Positions 58,161 through 64,000 of a stretch of 64,000 nucleotides of DNA are shown here, one piece after another. Within the stretch, counting starts at the first letter, position 1; each line of letters begins with the position of its first letter. The DNA comes from Enterobacteriaceae bacterium 4M9 (GTDB lineage: Bacteria > Pseudomonadota > Gammaproteobacteria > Enterobacterales > Enterobacteriaceae). The notes under the pieces were generated by a model. The model worked only from the letters and a program-made list of their open reading frames with translations. It was not told where the DNA came from and searched no databases. The stretch is from positions 1,612,001 to 1,676,000 of the forward strand of contig JAADJJ010000001.1 in assembly GCA_010092695.1 (NCBI GenBank), written 5' to 3'. The position numbers and the translations under genes are program-made.

Positions 58161-59597
58161 ATGGGTAAGGTGAGAGATTATTCAAAACTGGGGCAGGATA
58201 TTTTACGCGAGGTCGGCGGGCAGGATAACCTGGTGAACTACTCCCGCTGTGCCACGCGCTTGCGCCTGGTTCTTAAAGAAATGCCGGAAAACGCCGTTGA
58301 AAACGTAAAACGCCTGACCGGTGTGATTACGGTGGTACTCAGCGGCGGGCAGTTCCAGGTCGTGATCGGCACGCATGTATCAGATGTCTATGATGCGCTG
58401 GCCGCGCACGTTGATGCCGGGAAAATGGCGGTAGGTCAGCCGAAAAAACGCGTGCTGGATGAAGTTATCGCCACCATGTCAGCGGTGTTTGCGCCCATCA
58501 TCTATATCCTGGCGGCGGCGGGGATCCTGCAAGGGCTGCTGATTCTGGCAAAATTGTTCTGGCCCGCGTTTGCCACAATGGGCACGTTTACCGTACTCAA
58601 TTTTATTTCCTGGACGCCGTTTGCCTTTTTGCCGGTGTTTATTGGACTGACGGCAGCACGTCACTTTAAGTGCAATGAGTTTATTGCACTCCTGTGCTGC
58701 TGTGCACTGATTAACCCGGACTGGGCAGCGATTGCCGCACAAATTGCCAGCGGTGAAACCATCACGTTCCTGCAACTGCCGCTGGCGAAAACGGTGTATA
58801 CCTCGTCGGTGCTGCCGCCGCTGTTTCTGGTGTGGATGCTGTCTTACGTAGACCGTTGGGTGAGTCGCAAGCTGCCTGAGGTGGTGTCACCGCTGTTCAC
58901 GCCGCTGATTTGCGTGGTGGTGATGGTGCCATTCACGCTGATTCTGATTGGTCCGCTGACCTCTGGTCTTGCAACGACTATTGCGACCGCCTACAACTGG
59001 CTGTCTGAAACCGCACCGGCACTGGCAGCCGCTATAATCGGCGGTATCTGGCAGGTGATTGTTATCTTTGGCGTACACTGGGGCGTGACGCCGGTTGTGG
59101 TGGCCAATTTTGATATGTACGGGCGGGATTCTTTCCAGGCCTTCCAGACAATGGCGGTACTCGGCCAGATGGCTGCAGCGTTTGCCGTAGCGCTGCGCAC
59201 GCGCCAGAAAAGTTTCCGCACGGTGGCGCTGTCGGCGGGTGTTACCGGTATTTTCGGCATTACCGAACCGGCCATCTACGGTGTGACGCTGCGCCTGAAA
59301 ACGCCGTTTATTTGCGGCTGTATCGCCGGGGCGGTGGGAGCGGTCGTCACCAGCTTCTTTGGGAGCTACTACTACGCTTATGCCGGGTTGCCGGGCATTC
59401 TCACCATCGTTAACGCCATTAGCCCGGAAAACCCGATGTCCTTTATAGGGGAAGTTACCGGAGCAGGGGTGACCATCGCGCTGACCTTTGTACTGGTCTG
59501 GCTGGTGGGCTTTAAAGAGCCGCAGGAGCAGGCCACTTCCAGCACGCGTACAGGCACTGAGCCAACTGGTGTGGCAGGCACGGCGGCGAGCAGCTAA
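58161..59597 (+). CDS. PTS glucoside-type EIIBC permease
   Basis: The N-terminal IIB domain (about 1-90) has the phospho-cysteine Cys30 in NYSRCATRLRLVLK, and the IIC domain (about 105-450) has ten or so membrane helices and the motif GIFGITEPAIYGVTLR. There is no IIA domain (478 residues), so it resembles AscF or ScrA and borrows IIA-Glc. It imports and phosphorylates a sugar, possibly a beta-glucoside; no phosphoglycosidase gene lies beside it, so the substrate is open. The LacI-type gene after it resembles AscG. Confidence 0.88.
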   Translation: MGKVRDYSKLGQDILREVGGQDNLVNYSRCATRLRLVLKEMPENAVENVKRLTGVITVVLSGGQFQVVIGTHVSDVYDALAAHVDAGKMAVGQPKKRVLDEVIATMSAVFAPIIYILAAAGILQGLLILAKLFWPAFATMGTFTVLNFISWTPFAFLPVFIGLTAARHFKCNEFIALLCCCALINPDWAAIAAQIASGETITFLQLPLAKTVYTSSVLPPLFLVWMLSYVDRWVSRKLPEVVSPLFTPLICVVVMVPFTLILIGPLTSGLATTIATAYNWLSETAPALAAAIIGGIWQVIVIFGVHWGVTPVVVANFDMYGRDSFQAFQTMAVLGQMAAAFAVALRTRQKSFRTVALSAGVTGIFGITEPAIYGVTLRLKTPFICGCIAGAVGAVVTSFFGSYYYAYAGLPGILTIVNAISPENPMSFIGEVTGAGVTIALTFVLVWLVGFKEPQEQATSSTRTGTEPTGVAGTAASS

Positions 59598-59608
59598 ACC
59601 GCGTTACT

Positions 59609-59640
59609 GCCCGCAGGCACAAGCGTTACTGCCTGCGGGC
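59609..59640 (+). terminator. Hairpin between the EIIBC and regulator genes
   Basis: GCCCGCAGGCA (59609-59619) pairs perfectly with TGCCTGCGGGC (59630-59640). No strong T run follows (GGCATTTGTT), so it may be an intra-operon stabilising hairpin or a weak terminator. Confidence 0.55.
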
Positions 59641-59712
59641 GGCATTTGTTACATTATTGCCCCAGAAACGGGAGGCAATGGGTTTTCTGCTCTGCCCAAC
59701 AGGAGAATGAAC

Positions 59713-60708
59713 ATGGTGACCATGCAGGATGTCGCGAATTGCGCAGGCGTATCAAAGGCGACCGTTTCGCGCGTGCTTAACGGTAAAGATTTGGTGCGTG
59801 CGGATCTGAAGGCCCGGGTAGAGAAAGCCATTGAAGAGACGGGCTACCGACCGAATTTGCTGGCACAACAAATGGCAATGCAGAAAACCAGTTTTATTGG
59901 CTTTGCGATGAGCAGTGAGCTTTATGACGGCCCTTATTTCGCCTCCATGATGTCTGGTGCAGCCACTTTTATTAACCAGCATAACCATCAGCTTATCTTT
60001 GCCGACAGCAAATACAGCGCGCTCCAGGAACGCGAGGCTATCGATTTTTTAATCCGTATGCGCTGCGCCGGTGTGGTGGTTTATCCGGAATATCTCTCGG
60101 ATCAGGCGCTGGATGAGATGGTGGAAAGCTCCCCGGTGCCGCTGTATATCCTTAATCGCGAGCTTACACGCAACCGGCAAAACAGCGTTTGGGTCGATCA
60201 CGCCCGTGCGGCGGTGGAGATGGTTGATTATCTCCTCGCGCAGGGGCACCGTGATATTGCGTTTATCAGCGGTAAAACTGGTTCCCGCAGCGGTTCCTGC
60301 CGTCTGGCCGCCTGGCGTGACGGTATGCAGCGCCACGGCGCTGCGCCAGATGAAACATTGCTGCGCCACGGCGACTGGTCAATGGAAAGCGGCTATCGCG
60401 CCACGCGCGAGCTACTGGAACAGTCGGTGGCGTTTAGCGCCATTCTGGCGGCGAATGATGATATGGCGCTGGGGGCCATTAAGGCGCTGACGGAGGCCGG
60501 AATTCGCGTACCAGAGCGCGTATCCGTGGCCGGGTTTGATAACTCGCGTATTGGCAACTACGTCAGCCCGGCGCTGACAACCATGGAAATCCCGGTCGTA
60601 CAAATGGTGCAGTCAGCCATTGGGCATATCCTCGGTGATACAAGCTGTGAAAGCAGCCCACTGAGCACCCGGCTGGTTATTCGCGAATCGGTTGCACCAC
60701 TGCGTTAA
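59713..60708 (+). CDS. LacI-family repressor (AscG-like)
   Basis: The ATG at 59713 has AGGAG seven bases upstream and gives 331 residues; the ATG at 59707 is too close and longer readings run into the PTS gene. The LacI helix-turn-helix MQDVANCAGVSKATVSRVLN is followed by the hinge helix region RPNLLAQQMA and a periplasmic-binding-like sugar domain with AANDDMALGAIKAL. It resembles AscG of E. coli in sequence pattern (RCAGVVVYPEYLS and SVWVDH). It most likely binds the two AACCGGTT operators in front of the PTS gene. Confidence 0.9.
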   Translation: MVTMQDVANCAGVSKATVSRVLNGKDLVRADLKARVEKAIEETGYRPNLLAQQMAMQKTSFIGFAMSSELYDGPYFASMMSGAATFINQHNHQLIFADSKYSALQEREAIDFLIRMRCAGVVVYPEYLSDQALDEMVESSPVPLYILNRELTRNRQNSVWVDHARAAVEMVDYLLAQGHRDIAFISGKTGSRSGSCRLAAWRDGMQRHGAAPDETLLRHGDWSMESGYRATRELLEQSVAFSAILAANDDMALGAIKALTEAGIRVPERVSVAGFDNSRIGNYVSPALTTMEIPVVQMVQSAIGHILGDTSCESSPLSTRLVIRESVAPLR

Positions 60709-60969
60709 GCGCTCTCTTTTCTGTCGCATTTTTCTCCCCTCGTTTGACCTGACACTCTCCTGATGCCCTCTGGCGTAGTTTCGGCCTGTGTTATGACAGG
60801 CATGAGAACGCCTGTACGGACGTGGTTCGGGGGAGTACGGGACTATCGTACCCGCGCATCTGGCGGGTGATATTGCCTTGTTGGCTTATCAGTCTGTTAG
60901 CGCTGCGCTACACTAGCCGTTCAGAATATAGCGCAACGTTTGACAGCTTATTGTCATAAGGCTTTCAGA

Positions 60970-61185
60970 ATGGAAAACATGCATTGTCCGCAGTGTCATT
61001 CGGTGCTTGAGGCTGGCGGCCACTGTGCTGCCTGCAATAAAGATTACCGGCTTGAAGCCTACTGCCCGGACTGTCATCAGCCACTTGAGGTATTAAAAGC
61101 CTGCGGCGCAGTGGATTATTTTTGCCGCAACGGCCACGGGCTTATTTCGAAAAAGCGTGTGGAGTTTGTGACCGTCGCGAAGTAA
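60970..61185 (+). CDS. yfgJ: YfgJ, zinc-ribbon protein
   Basis: YfgJ is a 71-residue protein of unknown function with two zinc-ribbon halves: Cys6, Cys9, Cys19, Cys22 and Cys32, Cys35, Cys45, Cys52. The C-terminal half CPDCHQPLEVLKACGAVDYF and LISKKRVEFV match E. coli YfgJ closely. The ATG at 60970 gives the family length. In E. coli it follows der, so it marks the right edge of the 13-kb accessory region. The 261-bp gap before it shows no other gene. Confidence 0.93.
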   Translation: MENMHCPQCHSVLEAGGHCAACNKDYRLEAYCPDCHQPLEVLKACGAVDYFCRNGHGLISKKRVEFVTVAK

Positions 61186-61385
61186 GGATTTTGCCGTTTT
61201 CACCGCTCTGCGCGGCCTGGCGACAGGAGGCTTTTCGGGTGCAGGTGTGGTTATTTGCGGCTGTCCACCTGCGCCAACACCACCACACCAGGCTTATTTT
61301 TACTCTCCAGCCTGAGAGGATGGTGTCGTGTGCCCTGGCATAAAGGGTTAATGGTGTTCATGGTGTTGCGTTGTCGCCGCAGGGA

Positions 61386-62753
61386 TTACAGGGTAATAAA
61401 CCAGGTGCCAGGGTGTTTAACGGTAACGCTCCTGGCGGGCGCGGCGCCGTTTTGCTGCACGGCAAAGGTGTACTCACCAGCCTTCAGACGCACGGTGAGA
61501 ATACCATCTGGCCCGGGGGCGCGTGGATAAGGTTTGTTGTTAATCAGCAACTGGCTTCCCTTACTCAACTCAAAGTAAAACAGGGCGATTTCCTGCTCGT
61601 CGTCGCTAAGGGCTGCGCTGGCTACCGGCGGCGATGGTGTGTCGCTGGTCAAGGCGGCCTGCGGCGTGCTCATCACGCTCCTGATAAGTACGCCGCCCAG
61701 CACAAGGGCTGCCACAACACAAGCGGCGCTAATGGCTGGTCGGTGAAAAACCAGGTGTTTTAGCACCGATGACAATGGCTTTCTTTTCACCTCGTTTACC
61801 GGCATGACAGGGAGTGAGGGCGGTTCCGGTGCTTTCGCCAGTGGCTCTTCTTCTTTTACCGGCAGCGCCAGCAGTTCGGCAAATTCATCCACGCATTGAG
61901 GGCGGTCTTGTGGCTGGAGCGCCAGCGCACGGTCCACGGCCTGTAACAGCGATGGCGAATAGCCTGGCGGGAGAAGTTTGCTCAGTGGCTCATAGCGGTC
62001 TTCTGTCTTGCGCGCCACGCTTACCGGCGGTGGGCTGCCGATTATCAGGGTATACAGCACGGCGCCGAGCGCGTAGATATCGGTCCAGGGGCCTTGTGCG
62101 TTTTCGCTGTCGTCGGAGTACTGCTCAATGGGCGTGTAGCCAGGACGCAGCATAATTTCGGTTTCATCGGCGATATTGCTGATGGTACGGCGCGCACAAC
62201 CAAAGTCCAGCAACACCGGCAGCCCGTTTTCCTGAATCTGGATATTATCCAGAGAGATATCGCGGTGCAGGTAGCCACCTTCGTGCAAGGTTTTCATCGC
62301 GTCCAGCAGCACTGGCAGCATCTGGCGAATCCAGCTTTCATCAATCTGGTCTGGATGGTGGTTCTTCAGGCGTGACAGCGTCATGCCGCTGTAAAACACG
62401 GTGGCCATGTAGGCGGTGTTGTTTTCACTCCAGAAGTGCAGCACCTGCAACAGGTTGGGGTGAGTAAACTGTGCCAGCAGGCGCGCTTGCTGAATAAAGT
62501 TGTTCAGTCCGGCGCTGAAAGCCTTGCTGCAACGCTGGCTACGTAATACCAGCGCGTTATTATCGCCGCGCCGTGACAGCGACGAGGGCATAAACTCTTT
62601 AATGGCAACAATGCGCTCCAGCTGGTGATCCCAGGCGCGATACACAATGCCTACACCACCTCCGCCTATAACCTCTTTAATTTCAAATTCATTGAAACGA
62701 TACCCCGGCGGCAGGGCAGTGGGGACATCCTGATTTGGCGTCCGATGGGTCAT
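61386..62753 (-). CDS. Membrane-bound serine/threonine protein kinase, T6SS-associated (PpkA type)
   Basis: The kinase domain (about residues 24-280) shows a glycine-rich loop (VIGGGGVGIVYRAWD), Lys52 (VAIKEF), the catalytic LHRDISLDNIQI (Asp165, Asn170) and DFGCAR (Asp183). One membrane helix (AISAACVVAALVLGGVLI) follows, then a PEGA-like C-terminal domain (GSQLLINNKPYPR). The helix C position usually held by glutamate appears to be glutamine (NNFIQQARLL), which may weaken the salt bridge to the ATP lysine. The ATG at 62753 is preferred over a GTG three codons earlier. Beside a TagJ-like gene it fits the kinase that regulates T6SS assembly; a T6SS link is inferred from context. Confidence 0.83.
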   Translation of the reverse strand: MTHRTPNQDVPTALPPGYRFNEFEIKEVIGGGGVGIVYRAWDHQLERIVAIKEFMPSSLSRRGDNNALVLRSQRCSKAFSAGLNNFIQQARLLAQFTHPNLLQVLHFWSENNTAYMATVFYSGMTLSRLKNHHPDQIDESWIRQMLPVLLDAMKTLHEGGYLHRDISLDNIQIQENGLPVLLDFGCARRTISNIADETEIMLRPGYTPIEQYSDDSENAQGPWTDIYALGAVLYTLIIGSPPPVSVARKTEDRYEPLSKLLPPGYSPSLLQAVDRALALQPQDRPQCVDEFAELLALPVKEEEPLAKAPEPPSLPVMPVNEVKRKPLSSVLKHLVFHRPAISAACVVAALVLGGVLIRSVMSTPQAALTSDTPSPPVASAALSDDEQEIALFYFELSKGSQLLINNKPYPRAPGPDGILTVRLKAGEYTFAVQQNGAAPARSVTVKHPGTWFITL

Positions 62754-62903
62754 GTTAAACACTCTCTGATGATAGGGTTAAGCGGTAAACCGGCACTGGA
62801 AGATGTCCCACTTAAACGTGATGCGTTGCTGGCGGTATTTTGCATCGCACCTTTGCGATGCTGCCAGCGGCTGTGCTGTCTCACGTCGTTATCCGGTGCG
62901 GGC

Positions 62904-63716
62904 TTATTCACCATGGTCTTGTGCCTGGAAGCGCAGAGTTTGCAGGTTAAGCAGCGGGTATTCGTCGCTTTCACCCATCAATACCTTCTGCCCATATCCC
63001 ATATACTGGTTATCGCTGGCTGGTAACGCCTGCCATTCGGTAGCGCGTGCCAGAAGTAGATTGTCGGCTTGTGAATTCGTAACGGGATAGCGTAACGGTA
63101 TCTGACACACCTGTTCGTGGCCGTCATGCAGCTGGATATGGGTATGACGCCAGATAAGGTCAAAGGTGCTGGACGGTGCCTGAAAGGTGACCTGTGCAAT
63201 GGCACTGAAAGGCAGCCAGAAATAGCGGTCGTTCACCAGCATTTCGCAGACCGGGCCAACGCGAGCATCGCCGTCCCGGAGCTGGCTAAACGATCGCTCT
63301 TTACCATCTGTTTGTGTCACGCTGCCTGGGGTGGCGCTGGCTTGCTCCAGCGCCTTTTTTCTGAGCGCGCCAGCTTGAGGGGCCGGTAGCGACAGGGCAT
63401 CGGCCATCAGCACAAGCCATGGCCAGTGGCTTTCTGACATTGACGGGCGCCCCTGGCCTGAAAGTACCGCCTCGCGTCGTTGTTCGGCAGCGATAGTTTG
63501 CTCCAGCAGCGTAACCGTCGGCTCTGCCTGTGGTGCCAGCGCCTGCCAGCTTTTAAGCTGGGTGAGTGCACGTGACCAGTTACCGTTCAGGCATAAAAGC
63601 TGTACCAGGGCAACGCGCAGCCTGGCGTTTACCGGGCTGGCTTTAATATCATTTTCCAGAAGCACCTGCGCCTGTGCCAGCGAGGTTTTGCTTAGCACCT
63701 GACTCAGCATTGTCAT
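62904..63716 (-). CDS. tagJ: T6SS accessory protein TagJ/ImpE (SciE type)
   Basis: The N-terminal TPR-like part (ASPVNARLRVALVQLLCLNG, RALTQLKSWQALAP) and the C-terminal part (YFWLPFSAIAQVTFQAPS, FDLIWR) are typical of the ImpE/SciE/TagJ family, which binds the sheath protein TssB in some type VI secretion systems. The ATG at 63716 has AAGGA upstream and gives 270 residues; longer readings overlap the previous gene. A 150-bp gap separates it from the kinase gene on the same strand. Confidence 0.85.
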   Translation of the reverse strand: MTMLSQVLSKTSLAQAQVLLENDIKASPVNARLRVALVQLLCLNGNWSRALTQLKSWQALAPQAEPTVTLLEQTIAAEQRREAVLSGQGRPSMSESHWPWLVLMADALSLPAPQAGALRKKALEQASATPGSVTQTDGKERSFSQLRDGDARVGPVCEMLVNDRYFWLPFSAIAQVTFQAPSSTFDLIWRHTHIQLHDGHEQVCQIPLRYPVTNSQADNLLLARATEWQALPASDNQYMGYGQKVLMGESDEYPLLNLQTLRFQAQDHGE

Positions 63717-63726
63717 CTCAACGTCC

Positions 63727-64000
63727 TTATTCCAGGGTTTTCCAGGCATTGGCTGCCGGATCGCGCAGCTGTGGCTGCAGTGTATCGATCAACAACAGGC
63801 GCTGACGTACCCCCGTAGGCAGCCATGTAGACCAGTAGTCGCGTGTGCGCTTGATCTGCTCATTCATCAGGCTGGTGTTCTGGGCTTTTTGCTTAGGCAG
63901 TTCTACAGCAATGGTGCCCTGAGCCTGCCAGCCGTTGAGGGCCGGGATATAGGGCAGGATCATCCAACTTTGTGGGCTCTGGCTGCTGGCAAGGACCAGA
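63727..64000 (-). CDS. C-terminal fragment of an unidentified gene in the T6SS block
   Basis: The frame is open to the window edge, so only the last 90 or so residues are visible (ending LIDTLQPQLRDPAANAWKTLE). They include SWMILPYIPALNGWQAQGT and no motif that I recognise. Position beside tagJ suggests a type VI secretion component or accessory protein. It ends 10 bases before the TagJ start. I cannot name it. Confidence 0.5.
   Translation of the reverse strand, partial: LVLASSQSPQSWMILPYIPALNGWQAQGTIAVELPKQKAQNTSLMNEQIKRTRDYWSTWLPTGVRQRLLLIDTLQPQLRDPAANAWKTLE

Overview
The window is chromosomal DNA of a gamma-proteobacterium of the family Enterobacteriaceae. The core genes and their order (yfhH, pgpC, tadA, mltF, purL, glmY, glrK-qseG-glrR, glnB, hmp, glyA, hcaT, csiE, suhB, trmJ, isc-hsc-fdx, pepB, sseB, sseA, ndk, rlmN, rodZ, ispG, hisS, yfgM, bamB, der ... 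yfgJ) follow the E. coli K-12 map near 57 min, and most proteins are close to E. coli length. I cannot name the genus; several differences (no yfhM-pbpC, no hca dioxygenase cluster, murQ beside yfhH, a DUF1007/NicO pair, type VI secretion genes) rule out K-12 itself.

Layout. 1-4050 is the distal end of a contractile phage tail module (spike, baseplate, tail fibre, fibre chaperone), a prophage or tailocin whose other end lies outside. 4275-9000 carries cell-wall recycling and turnover (yfhH/murQ, mltF) with pgpC and tadA. 9063-17881 holds purL with a PurR box, then the sRNA glmY with its sigma54 promoter and three GlrR boxes, then the glrK-qseG-glrR system that activates it, and glnB. Between glmY and glrK lies a 195-bp perfect tandem array of a 7-bp C-rich unit. 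18138-29375 holds hmp (NsrR operator), glyA, transporters, csiE, a metal-transport pair, suhB and trmJ. 29408-35084 is the complete Isc iron-sulphur assembly operon. 35148-47755 holds peptidase, sulphurtransferase, nucleotide, rRNA-modification, cell-shape, isoprenoid, translation, outer-membrane assembly and ribosome-assembly genes, ending with der.

The most interesting part is the roughly 13 kb between der and yfgJ, which are adjacent or nearly so in E. coli. It contains (i) a leaderless, cysteine-free AA10 chitin-type lytic polysaccharide monooxygenase, converging on an AT-rich set of minus-strand genes: a holin-like protein, a FidL-like membrane protein, a MarT/ToxR-like membrane-anchored regulator, an M15 L-Ala-D-Glu-type endopeptidase and a LysR-type regulator. 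This looks like a holin/endolysin (type 10) secretion locus of the kind described for chitinase release in Serratia, but with a second, transmembrane regulator pair inside the cassette. The LysR-endopeptidase unit has a perfect CRP site upstream, and beyond it a 38-bp pentanucleotide repeat. (ii) An RND efflux adaptor and pump with a downstream TetR gene and a strong palindromic operator. (iii) A PTS EIIBC with a LacI-type repressor and two tandem operators. After yfgJ the window ends inside a type VI secretion accessory block (protein kinase, TagJ/ImpE-like protein, an unidentified fragment).

All assignments rest on reading the sequence and on recalled family knowledge; no database search was run.
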